This document shows, in pieces, positions 52,328-59,963 of a DNA stretch of 64,000 bases (its first letter is position 1; each line of letters starts with the position of its first letter). The position numbers and the translations under genes were made by a program. The stretch is from Mucilaginibacter sp. (GTDB lineage Bacteria; Bacteroidota; Bacteroidia; Sphingobacteriales; Sphingobacteriaceae): positions 41,582 to 105,581 of the forward strand of contig JAUCSE010000091.1 of the NCBI GenBank assembly GCA_030445275.1, given 5' to 3'. The notes below the pieces were generated by a model. It was not told the DNA's origin and did not search any database. It worked only from the letters and a program-made list of their open reading frames with translations.

Positions 52328-53641
52328 CTATTGCTTGCGTTTAAATCTGGCAATATATCCATTATCTAAGGTCACCACTGTTTCGTCTACTTTTCCATCA
52401 GCATTTTTGTTAAATTCTATTAATCTATCCTGATTTGTAAAAGCAGTTTGCGATATTGGAGTTAACCGGTCCTTCCTGCTGCCTCCCCAGGTAATATATA
52501 AATTGCCACCTTCAAGGGATAATACCACACCATTATAATCGCCCTTATAAGTCATTAAGGTTGCCTGGTTCACAGTAGCAGGATGAAATTTCGCGTTAAG
52601 GAAATTCCGTGCCCATTTTGCTGCCTTAATTGTGCTGCTATCCTTTGAGTTATTGATCTGGTAATCATTATAACTCAAGGTAGCATAATCAAGGGCGCTG
52701 TCAGCTTTAACCTTTATATCGGGCATTACCCCTACAGCTTCCCAATTTTTTTTGGAAACAGGATTGATCGCCCTGGCAAATGGAATATTCCCTACAAAAC
52801 CGTTACCCAACGGCTCAGGTTCTACAGGGTGCGCCCCTCCTCCGGTTGTTTCGCCGATAATTGTTGCACGATGCTGGTTTTGCAGATCGTAAGCAAATTC
52901 CTCGGCACCTGAAAATGTACCCTTACTTACCAATATATAAACTGGGACAGCAGAAAACGTATTGGAATAATTTAAGGGCTCTGTCCAATAGGCCGTGGTT
53001 TTATTGATCCGCCTTTCATACAGATCATTAATATGAGTTTTCTCTTTAAAAAAATAGCTGCAAACATATTTTACCATTTCCGGATCGCCGCCGCTATTAT
53101 ATCTCAAATCGATGATAAGGGCATTTGTGTTTTTAAGAAAGGAAAATGCGCTGTTCACCGTTGCTTTGGATTCGTCACTCACACTGTAAAACCTGGTAAA
53201 GCGAATATAGCCTATGTTGTTGCTTAATACCTCGAGTTTTGAAAAAGCAAAGTTGTCCCGTTTCGCGGCATTAAAGTCCTGCTGCTCCATTTTGGCTGCA
53301 TCTGCTTTTGAAGTATCCAATAAACTCATTTCAAATGGCGGATTATAGAACACGGATAAATGCAGGTCATTATAAACAGCATGTAGATCAGTATTAAGCG
53401 TTATAGCAAAATCAACAGGTTTATCAATTGAATTATAGTCTCCTTTTTTTAGTTTGCTTTTTATATAGGCACCCATTTTAGCGGCAGTATCGACAAATAC
53501 ATAATTTTTTTTAAGCGCGGCAGAAAGCCCGTCGACAACTTTCAATTTAACATCAGCTGTTAATGGTGCATCCTGGTTTTGGGCATGCAAGTAGGCATTT
53601 GCATTTAAAATTAACACAAATACTAAAAAAAATCTTTTCAT
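52328..53641 (-). CDS. S41-family serine peptidase (secreted, RBP3/CtpA-like)
   Basis: A 437-residue exported protein (signal peptide ending YLHAQ). Residues 135-330 form the S41 peptidase core: IGYIRFTRFY, ALIIDLRYNSGGDPEMV, and the nucleophile region G-T-F-S244-G-A-E-E-F. GETTGGGAHPVEPEPLGNGF and DIKVKADSALDYA match Bacteroidota S41 enzymes. There is no clear PDZ domain. Residues 345-437 hold a small beta domain (YKGDYNGVVLSLEGGNLYITW). It is monocistronic with its own terminator. Its place between anti-sigma and sigma remnants may be accidental. Confidence 0.88.
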   Translation of the reverse strand: MKRFFLVFVLILNANAYLHAQNQDAPLTADVKLKVVDGLSAALKKNYVFVDTAAKMGAYIKSKLKKGDYNSIDKPVDFAITLNTDLHAVYNDLHLSVFYNPPFEMSLLDTSKADAAKMEQQDFNAAKRDNFAFSKLEVLSNNIGYIRFTRFYSVSDESKATVNSAFSFLKNTNALIIDLRYNSGGDPEMVKYVCSYFFKEKTHINDLYERRINKTTAYWTEPLNYSNTFSAVPVYILVSKGTFSGAEEFAYDLQNQHRATIIGETTGGGAHPVEPEPLGNGFVGNIPFARAINPVSKKNWEAVGVMPDIKVKADSALDYATLSYNDYQINNSKDSSTIKAAKWARNFLNAKFHPATVNQATLMTYKGDYNGVVLSLEGGNLYITWGGSRKDRLTPISQTAFTNQDRLIEFNKNADGKVDETVVTLDNGYIARFKRKQ

Positions 53642-53804
53642 AGGTTATTTGCTTTAAATATTAATAACTCAAGTAAGGGCGGCCAACCGGTAAAAAACAG
53701 ATAATTTGCTTTCCATTTACCAGTTTCATAAACATCTTCCGATCCATAATTCCAAACAACTAAAAATCAGTAAGTTATATTTGTTTATGGCGAAAAAACT
53801 GTAA

Positions 53805-53833
53805 CAAAACCGAACATAGGGTGTTCGGTTTTG
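53805..53833. terminator. Hairpin CAAAACCGAACA...TGTTCGGTTTTG
   Basis: A perfect 12-bp stem (53805-53816 with 53822-53833) and a 5-nt loop. It lies just downstream, on the minus strand, of the sigma-factor remnant and could be its old terminator. Confidence 0.6.
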
Positions 53834-53880
53834 AAATTCTCCTGACCTGCCCGGAATTAGCTATGCGTCTTAGTACAATG

Positions 53881-53926
53881 CAGGTTAGTTTATAAAAAAC
53901 ATCAAGAGAAAAAGCAGGCAGCCAAA
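53881..53926 (-). pseudogene. 3' remnant of an ECF sigma factor gene; direct repeat with 57295-57340
   Basis: The minus strand reads F-G-C-L-L-F-L-L-M-F-F-I-N-stop, matching the C-terminus FGSLPFLLMFFIN of the sigma factor at 57299. The 46-bp stretch agrees at 42 positions with 57295-57340. No further sigma coding sequence is present upstream of it. Confidence 0.7.
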
Positions 53927-53961
53927 TGGAATTATAATAAAAAAACAATACATCAATAAAA

Positions 53962-53988
53962 ACATTTAAACATTTTTTGTTTAAATGT
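53962..53988. promoter_or_regulatory. Operator-like inverted repeat of the TetR unit
   Basis: ACATTTAAAC (53962-53971) and GTTTAAATGT (53979-53988) form a perfect 10-bp inverted repeat with a 7-bp spacer. It overlaps the -33 element of the tetR promoter, as expected for an autorepressor site. Confidence 0.65.
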
Positions 53989-54007
53989 CTAAAATTGTCT
54001 ACTTTTG
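53976..54007 (+). promoter_or_regulatory. tetR promoter, TTTG-N20-TACTTTTG
   Basis: TTTG (53976-53979), 20-bp spacer and TACTTTTG (54000-54007) match the Bacteroidota consensus with the same spacing as the glpD promoter. The start codon follows 22 bp later. Confidence 0.7.
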
Positions 54008-54029
54008 CATTATTAAAATCCCCCCCCAT

Positions 54030-54647
54030 ATGTCGGCTAACATTTCTACTAAAGAAGATTTAATGCAGCAACAGATCCTGGCTGCGGCTAAACGCCTGTT
54101 CCAGGTGTATGGCTTAGCCAAGGTAACGATGGATGATGTAGCTAAAGCAATCGGTAAAGGCCGGAGCTCACTTTATTACTACTATAAAAGTAAGGATGAA
54201 ATTTTCGATGCGGTTGTTATGATAGAAGTTCGTGAAATGCTATCGGCCATGACCAGCGCCGTTAGTCACGCATCGGGCGTTGAACAAAAACTTCATGCCT
54301 TCTTTCTTACCAAAATTGAAGTGCTTCGTGAAAAAAGAGCTTTTTTTAAGACACTCGATGTAGGTATGGATGCTGATGCCTTATCTGAATTCCAGAAAGC
54401 CAAGATTGTTCTTCATCATTTGATCGTCAGGCAGGAAAGCGCTTTGATGGAGCAATTACTCACCGATGGTATGAACAAAGGCGAAGTGCGTAAAATGTCG
54501 GCCCCGGAACTGGAGATGCTCATCCTGATGCTATTGAGCAGCCTGCGCGGATTAAAACGCGAACTGGAATTGGAGGGTGATTATGAAAAGGCTGTGCCTA
54601 TGGTAGATACGTTTATTCACATGGCCATGAACGGGCTGAAACATTAA
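54030..54647 (+). CDS. TetR/AcrR-family transcriptional regulator
   Basis: A 205-residue regulator. The N-terminal helix-turn-helix region reads ILAAAKRLFQVYGLAKVTMDDVAKAIGKGRSSLYYYYKSKDEIFDAVV, the standard TetR DNA-binding domain. The C-terminal ligand domain is helical without a recognisable ligand signature. ATG 54030 is used because an earlier in-frame ATG (53985) lies inside the operator and promoter. It begins the operon with the MFS transporter (25 bp downstream) and the 102-residue membrane protein, and probably represses it in the absence of a transported compound. Confidence 0.9.
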   Translation: MSANISTKEDLMQQQILAAAKRLFQVYGLAKVTMDDVAKAIGKGRSSLYYYYKSKDEIFDAVVMIEVREMLSAMTSAVSHASGVEQKLHAFFLTKIEVLREKRAFFKTLDVGMDADALSEFQKAKIVLHHLIVRQESALMEQLLTDGMNKGEVRKMSAPELEMLILMLLSSLRGLKRELELEGDYEKAVPMVDTFIHMAMNGLKH

Positions 54648-54672
54648 TTTTTTTTGATTCATTTTCGACAAA

Positions 54673-55944
54673 ATGACAAATATCGTCCAAAAGAAAAATA
54701 TAAAAAGCGGTCACACCTTCCGCGCTTTTCGCAATCGTAATTATTCTTTGTTTTTTACAGGTCAATCAGTTTCCCAAATCGGCACCTGGATGCAGCGCAC
54801 CGCCGTAATCTGGGTTATCTATTCGCTTACACACTCGGCCTCTATGATTGGTTTTGCTGTTTTTGCACAGCAGTTTCCCGCATTTTTATTTTCGCTGTTT
54901 GGCGGCGTAATTTCCGACCGTTACGCCAGGTATAAAATACTGCTGGTTACCCAAACTGCATCCATGATACAAGCCATACTACTGGCAACACTCATTTTAA
55001 CCAACCATTATGTTATTTGGGAAATACTAACCCTGAGCGCCATACTGGGTACTATCAATGCCTTTGATGTGCCGGCCCGGCAACCAATGGTACATGAAAT
55101 GGTGGATGACAAGGCCGATCTGGCGAATGCCATCTCGCTCAATTCGGCCATGGTAAATATGGCCCGGCTCATCGGCCCGGCTTTATCGGGCATGATTTTG
55201 CAGCAATTTGGCGCAGGTGTTTGCTTTGCTATTAATGCGGTGAGTTTTATAGCGGTCATTATTTCTTTGCTGTTAATGAAGTTTCCGGATTTTCAGCCGC
55301 CTGCCGTTAAGAAAAAGGTAACCTCCGAATTGGCAGAGGGCTTAAAGTATCTGAAACAAACTCCCGCTATTAGTATGCTTATCCTGCTGATGCTCTGTTT
55401 AAGCCTGTTGATTTTACCTTACGACACCATGGAGCCTGTTTTTGCCAAAGTAATTTTTAAAGGCAATGCAGCCACTTATGGTTATATCAGCGGCTGCATT
55501 GGTTTAGGAGCGCTTATTGGCAGTTTCTTATTGGCCTCAGCAAAAAAAGGTATTAATTTAAGGATGGTGTTGCTGGTAAGCATTACCATATTAGGCGCGG
55601 GACTCATCCTGTTTTCGCGAACAGGTCATTTTGCCCTGGCCCTGCCGTGTGCAGTGATATTAGGATTGGGATCAATTACCCCCATGTCAACCAGTATTAC
55701 TATTATCCAAATGGAAGCAGCTGCCCATATGCGCGGCCGGGTAATGAGTTTTGTGGCCATGGCTTATTTCGGAATGCTGCCGCTGGGAAGTTTGCTTATT
55801 GGTACCATTTCCCAAAAATTAGGCGCGCCGCTAACGATGCTTTGCCAGGGCGTTACAGCGCTTATTATAGCGGCTTCCTTTTCCAGATTTTTAAAAGCAG
55901 CTGAGAAAACTAAAGAAAAATCATTTGATTATTTAACCACATAA
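54673..55944 (+). CDS. MFS transporter (MFS_3 / EntS-like exporter)
   Basis: A 423-residue, 12-helix transporter of the major facilitator superfamily. AFRNRNYSLFFTGQSVSQIGTWMQ and the loop FGGVISDRYARYKIL after helix 2 are typical of the MFS_3 (enterobactin-exporter-like) group. It is complete, unlike the fragment at 2401-2985, and belongs to a different subfamily. Control by the adjacent TetR protein suggests export of a toxic compound or signal; the substrate is not evident. Confidence 0.88.
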   Translation: MTNIVQKKNIKSGHTFRAFRNRNYSLFFTGQSVSQIGTWMQRTAVIWVIYSLTHSASMIGFAVFAQQFPAFLFSLFGGVISDRYARYKILLVTQTASMIQAILLATLILTNHYVIWEILTLSAILGTINAFDVPARQPMVHEMVDDKADLANAISLNSAMVNMARLIGPALSGMILQQFGAGVCFAINAVSFIAVIISLLLMKFPDFQPPAVKKKVTSELAEGLKYLKQTPAISMLILLMLCLSLLILPYDTMEPVFAKVIFKGNAATYGYISGCIGLGALIGSFLLASAKKGINLRMVLLVSITILGAGLILFSRTGHFALALPCAVILGLGSITPMSTSITIIQMEAAAHMRGRVMSFVAMAYFGMLPLGSLLIGTISQKLGAPLTMLCQGVTALIIAASFSRFLKAAEKTKEKSFDYLTT

Positions 55945-55955
55945 ACTATTTCGTT

Positions 55956-56264
55956 ATGCAATGGTATCATTATTTCAGCGATTTTTGGGCGGGCATGTTC
56001 CTGGCCAACTTCGTTCCGCATTTCATTAAAGGCATCGCAGGCGATGCTTTTCCTACACCTTTTGCCAAACCGCCGGGGAAAGGCTTGTCCTCTCCGCTGG
56101 TGAACGTATTATGGGCCCTCCTCAATTTAGTAGTGGGTTACCTGCTTTTCCGGTTCGGTAAAGTATCAACTAATGACAGCTTATCCGTCTTGATCTGCTT
56201 TGTTGGTTTTACTTGTATAAGCATTTTTGGGGCGATGAACTTTGTACATAAGGACAAATTTTAA
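55956..56264 (+). CDS. Small membrane protein of unknown family
   Basis: A 102-residue protein with three hydrophobic segments (near residues 10-28, 48-66 and 76-94) and a polar loop AFPTPFAKPPGKGLSSP. I do not recognise the family. It starts 11 bp after the MFS gene in the TetR unit, so it is probably co-expressed and may assist export or the envelope response. No enzyme motif is visible. Confidence 0.65.
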   Translation: MQWYHYFSDFWAGMFLANFVPHFIKGIAGDAFPTPFAKPPGKGLSSPLVNVLWALLNLVVGYLLFRFGKVSTNDSLSVLICFVGFTCISIFGAMNFVHKDKF

Positions 56265-56310
56265 TCAATCTTGTTAAAATAAATTCGGCCAATGGATCGC
56301 TTTTATAATC

Positions 56311-56339
56311 GACTCACCCGGTCATCTCCGCCAGCCGGC
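56311..56339. repeat. Fragment of the GACTCACC / CCGCCAGCCGGC repeat
   Basis: GACTCACCCGG and TCTCCGCCAGCCGGC match the start of the composite repeats at 25214 and 28189. Only this end is present. Confidence 0.55.
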
Positions 56340-56406
56340 TTTTGCAGAACTTATTTTCAGAACTTCTTTAATCCAAAAATTAATTAATCATCATAAAAAA
56401 CAAAAA

Positions 56407-56979
56407 ATGGAACAAAATAAAACAAACACCGCCCTTTTAGTTATGGATATGCAGGCGGGCATAGTAGCCATGTTAGCCACGCTGCCCGAATCAGCTGCTA
56501 TCCTGAATAATATAGCCAAAGCTATTGCGAAAGCGCGCGAGCAGAAAATCCCGGTTATTTATGTGGTGGTAGGTTTCCGGCCGGGCTCACCGGAGGTTAG
56601 TCCGAACAATAAAAGTTTCGCTGCCAGTAAAGAACGCTTCGCGAGCGTTAACATGGCCGAATTTATGCAGGTTCATGAAGATTTAAAACCACAGGCTGAT
56701 GAAGTTATGGTTATCAAACGGCGTTTCAGCGCGTTTACCGGCAGCGATCTGGAAGTTATTTTAAGAGCTTACGGCGCTCAGCACCTGGTGCTCACCGGTA
56801 TATCTACCAGTGGTGTAGTTTTATCCACCCTGCGGGAAGCTGCCGATAAAGATTACCGTTTAACCGTACTGGCCGATTGCTGCGTAGATGGCGACGAGGA
56901 AGTGCACCGCATACTGATCACCAAAGTTTTTCCACGTCAGGCCGATGTGCTGACAGTTGAGGAATGGCATACCGCATAG
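56407..56979 (+). CDS. Isochorismatase-like hydrolase without the active-site Cys
   Basis: A 190-residue protein of the isochorismatase superfamily: LLVMDMQAGIV with D14, MVIKRRFSAF with K104, and LTGISTSGVVLSTLREA. In the amidase members (nicotinamidase, carbamoylsarcosine hydrolase) a cysteine sits two residues after the TS pair; here G136 occupies that position, as in true isochorismatases of the EntB/PhzD type. The substrate is therefore more likely a vinyl ether or unknown than an amide. A 142-bp gap separates it from the TetR unit, so it may be transcribed on its own. Confidence 0.85.
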   Translation: MEQNKTNTALLVMDMQAGIVAMLATLPESAAILNNIAKAIAKAREQKIPVIYVVVGFRPGSPEVSPNNKSFAASKERFASVNMAEFMQVHEDLKPQADEVMVIKRRFSAFTGSDLEVILRAYGAQHLVLTGISTSGVVLSTLREAADKDYRLTVLADCCVDGDEEVHRILITKVFPRQADVLTVEEWHTA

Positions 56980-57081
56980 CGATAAATTAAAAACTCCCTT
57001 AAAGCTTACAACAGCTTGATGATGCCTGGTGCTTCGATTTTTCGGTATAAGCACCAGGCATGTTTAAAGGCTGATGCTATC

Positions 57082-57257
57082 ACAGGTGTTCGGAAGAAAT
57101 AAAAAGGATGTCATTTCGAACGAGGAGAAACTATCTCTTGACCGCAGGGAAAAATCTCATGCTCCATAACTTAGCGAACCATGCAAGTAGTATAAGATTT
57201 CTCACTATCGTTCGAAATGACAAATTTTTATAAAAAGCTATTCTCCCGAACACCTGT
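57082..57257. repeat. MITE-like element with nested inverted ends, containing REP-like copy 2
   Basis: The outer arms ACAGGTGTTCGG (57082-57093) and CCGAACACCTGT (57246-57257) are perfect. The inner arms GTCATTTCGAACGA and TCGTTCGAAATGAC (57110-57221) match the elements at 12275 and 63776. The segments between outer and inner arms also pair loosely. No transposase is present. It fills the convergent gap between the isochorismatase and sigma genes. Confidence 0.75.
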
Positions 57258-57298
57258 CCTGATGCCATAAAGAATTGCTAATGCTAAGAAAAGGCAGG

Positions 57299-57868
57299 TT
57301 AGTTTATAAAAAACATCAGGAGAAATGGCAGGCTGCCAAAGGTAACGCGCAACATTTTTAAAGCTTTTGATATATGAGCCTCAACCGTTTTTATGGAGAT
57401 ATCCATCTGTGTGGATATTTGTTTGTTGGAGTACCCCTTTTCGCGGCTTAGTTTAAATGCAGTACGGCATTTATCGGGTAATGTATTTACTGTACGGGCT
57501 ATCTGATGTTGTAAGTCCTGAAGATTAATATGCTCTGTGGTAGTATGGGCTAATTCAGAATAATTGGTTATGATATGATGCTGATAGATACGTTGATTTG
57601 CTTTTTTTGCCAAACGGTTGATAACTTCAAACTTTACGGCAACTGTTAGATAGGCTTCAAAACCAGATCTTAATTCCAGCCTGTCCCTTCTTCGCCATAA
57701 ATTGCAAAACACATCTTGTGTCACTTCTTCAGCCTCAAACTCATCTCCAATCCGCCTGCAAGCTGATAAGTATAACCGTTCCCAATATTTGTCGTAAAGA
57801 TAGCGAAACGACCGGTGGTCGCTGCTTCTAAGCCCTGTAAGTAATTCCTGATCAGTAATTGGCTCCAT
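57299..57868 (-). CDS. ECF-type RNA polymerase sigma factor
   Basis: A 189-residue sigma-70 family protein of the ECF class. Region 2 covers residues 20-90 (FRYLYDKYWERLYLSACRRI, EAEEVTQDVFCNLWRRRDRL); region 4 covers 125-180 (LPDKCRTAFKLSREKGYSNKQISTQMDISIKTVEAHISKALKML). Such factors in Bacteroidota normally work with a FecR anti-sigma gene next door and a SusC transporter with an STN domain. Neither is adjacent here: downstream is the repeat element, and the SusC at 59964 lacks STN. A CAAACGTTTG operator-like site lies 104 bp upstream of the ATG. Confidence 0.92.
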   Translation of the reverse strand: MEPITDQELLTGLRSSDHRSFRYLYDKYWERLYLSACRRIGDEFEAEEVTQDVFCNLWRRRDRLELRSGFEAYLTVAVKFEVINRLAKKANQRIYQHHIITNYSELAHTTTEHINLQDLQHQIARTVNTLPDKCRTAFKLSREKGYSNKQISTQMDISIKTVEAHISKALKMLRVTFGSLPFLLMFFIN

Positions 57869-57971
57869 AAAATTCAGCTCATGGTTTATGCTCCATGGTT
57901 AAAATATAATGAACCACCAATTTATACTATTATCTATTCGCTAGTTAAGAATTGGGCAAGCCAACTCAACG

Positions 57972-57981
57972 CAAACGTTTG
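57972..57981. promoter_or_regulatory. Putative LacI-type operator CAAACGTTTG upstream of the sigma gene
   Basis: The palindrome is contained in AACGCAAACGTTTG, identical to the site upstream of the GH29 gene (46834-46847). Both lie about 100 bp before a start codon. Confidence 0.5.
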
Positions 57982-58016
57982 ATATTCAAATAAATGTCAT
58001 TGACACACCTTTACAT

Positions 58017-58061
58017 AAATAAAAGATGCCAGAAACTATAGGTTTCCGGCATCTTTTATTT
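58017..58061 (-). terminator. Terminator of the 58087-63224 SusCD unit
   Basis: AAATAAAAGATGCC...GAAAC pairs with GTTTC...GGCATCTTTTATTT with one internal mismatch, 25 bp beyond the SusD-like stop, with A/T runs. Confidence 0.85.
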
Positions 58062-58086
58062 ATTCCGACTAAGGGTAGATCCCTGA

Positions 58087-59952
58087 TTAATAGCCCGGAT
58101 TTTGAATTAGCTGGGTATTCTTATTTACCTCTGTTAAGCTCATCGGTAAAAAATACATTTTATCAAGCCACTGCCTATTTTCGATACCGTTGTCAATAGC
58201 AGGTGTATAGGTATAGTTATAAACAGTTTCGTCATGCTTATAGGGCGACGGCGCTGTTTTACCTGGTTTTAAATTGCCTACAACGGTTATAAAGATCAGT
58301 TTTCGCCCCAGGGTAGTTGGCGCAATCATCCAGCGGCGTGCATCATGGAAACGCTGTTCTTCGTAAACCATTTCTACCCTGCGCTCATTCCGGTAACGCT
58401 GCTTTAATGCATCACCTGATTCTGTTATAGCAGGCATCCCGGCGCGGAAACGGATCTTATTAAGCCAGGTTCTTGCTTCGGCATCCTGACCTAACTCAAT
58501 ACATGCCTCTGCATAATTAAATACGGCTTCTGTATACCTGAAAAATGGCCAGGGGATAAACTGCTTGGTATTATTATCAACCACGTTAGGATCAGGGTCG
58601 ATAAACTTGCGCATATAATATCCTGTCCAGCTTCCGTTCCAGTTTTCAATACTGCTTTGGCGGGTATCCAAGCCTGCCAGCATTCCTGAACCTACCTGGT
58701 AACTGCCTGTTTGAATTTGATTAGCCGGATCTACATTACCCGAAATTTTGTCGCGCGGTTTCCATCCGGCCCCATCAAACAAGATAGAAGCATATAACCG
58801 CGGATCCCGGTTAGCATAAGGCGCGGCCTTGTCGGTTACATTATTCCAGTCGAACTTGTTGCCATCAATTGTTTCATAATCACTCACCAGGTTTTCAATC
58901 GGCGTATTACCAGCCCAGTTATGATAGCCATTTGGCCCATTATATAAACCAACACTCTCGCCCGATTCATTTTTGCCTGCAACAAAATACCTGGCAAAAA
59001 TGAGCTCACTTGAAGCTGTGGCATCCACTGTTGTGCTTTTACTGCCACCACCCATGGCAATAGATATATAATTATTCTTTCCATCATCAAAGGAAGCGGG
59101 GGCCGATAAATTTAGTTTATAGCCTGTACCCGCGGCATCTAAAACTGCTTTGGCTGCATCCTTTGCCGCCTGCCAGCGGACTGTTCTATCGCCGCTTAAG
59201 TAGCCTAAAAGCTCAGGATGTGCATAAGTGCTGATTACGCTTGATTTGCCTTTTGCAGTTGGAATATCATGCAGATCACTTGCTGCGTATAATAATACCC
59301 GTGATTTTAATGCCAATGCTGCCGGTACTGTTGCCCTGCCCAGATCAAGTGTTTTACCGGTTAACAGCGTTACAGCACTATCACAGTCGCTGGTGATGAA
59401 CTTGATACAGTCGTCATAAGTATTCCTGGTTGCTGAGTAATCCGATTCACCCAGTTGATATACCTTTTTTATAATAGGTACACCGCCATAATACCGTACC
59501 AACTGCTGGTAAAAATAACCGCGTAAAAAGTGCGCCTCGCCTTGTAAACGTGCTTTAAGCGATTGATCAATGGGTGCAGTTGCCAGGTTTTGCAGAGCCA
59601 CATTACAGGAACGTATCCTGTTATACATACTCCCCCACTCATAGGTATTATTTGTCCAGCCAATGTTGGTAGGCCCTACTGTGCCTTCATTAATTACGTT
59701 GATGCTTCTGCCGGGGTGGGTAAATACCGCTTCGTCTGATAGGGAAGCCAACATCTGTTCGTCAAAGCCACCGTTACCTAAGCCGTTATAAATTTCATTT
59801 ACAAAAGCGGCAGAAAGCGCGCCGTCTTTCCAGGTATCATCTGAAGGCACTTCTGTTAAGGGCTTGGTATTTAAAAAATCTTTCTTACATGCGGTAAGCA
59901 AAGTGCCCGAAACAATGAATATGATTAAGATATGTTTTATTAAATTTTTCAT
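58087..59952 (-). CDS. SusD/RagB-family lipoprotein
   Basis: A 621-residue surface lipoprotein. The lipobox LLTAC is followed by KKDFLNTKPLTEVPSDDTW, a canonical SusD start. LQGEAHFLRGYFYQQLVRYYGGVPII and the C-terminal RYRNERRVEMVYEEQRFHDARRW are conserved helices. At over 600 residues it belongs to the larger SusD group often tied to complex glycans. It is encoded 11 bp after its SusC partner. No degradative genes accompany the pair within the window. Confidence 0.92.
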   Translation of the reverse strand: MKNLIKHILIIFIVSGTLLTACKKDFLNTKPLTEVPSDDTWKDGALSAAFVNEIYNGLGNGGFDEQMLASLSDEAVFTHPGRSINVINEGTVGPTNIGWTNNTYEWGSMYNRIRSCNVALQNLATAPIDQSLKARLQGEAHFLRGYFYQQLVRYYGGVPIIKKVYQLGESDYSATRNTYDDCIKFITSDCDSAVTLLTGKTLDLGRATVPAALALKSRVLLYAASDLHDIPTAKGKSSVISTYAHPELLGYLSGDRTVRWQAAKDAAKAVLDAAGTGYKLNLSAPASFDDGKNNYISIAMGGGSKSTTVDATASSELIFARYFVAGKNESGESVGLYNGPNGYHNWAGNTPIENLVSDYETIDGNKFDWNNVTDKAAPYANRDPRLYASILFDGAGWKPRDKISGNVDPANQIQTGSYQVGSGMLAGLDTRQSSIENWNGSWTGYYMRKFIDPDPNVVDNNTKQFIPWPFFRYTEAVFNYAEACIELGQDAEARTWLNKIRFRAGMPAITESGDALKQRYRNERRVEMVYEEQRFHDARRWMIAPTTLGRKLIFITVVGNLKPGKTAPSPYKHDETVYNYTYTPAIDNGIENRQWLDKMYFLPMSLTEVNKNTQLIQNPGY

Positions 59953-59963
59953 GGTTTTCGCTA

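Noticed and set aside
53775..54029. Minus-strand open frame of 84 codons
   Set aside because: It crosses a hairpin, the sigma remnant in the wrong frame, and the tetR promoter; the supported reading is the 3' remnant at 53881-53926.
56407..56979. Idea that the isochorismatase-like gene is inactivated because it lacks Cys
   Set aside because: True isochorismatases of the EntB/PhzD type also have Gly at this position, so absence of Cys alone does not mean loss of function.
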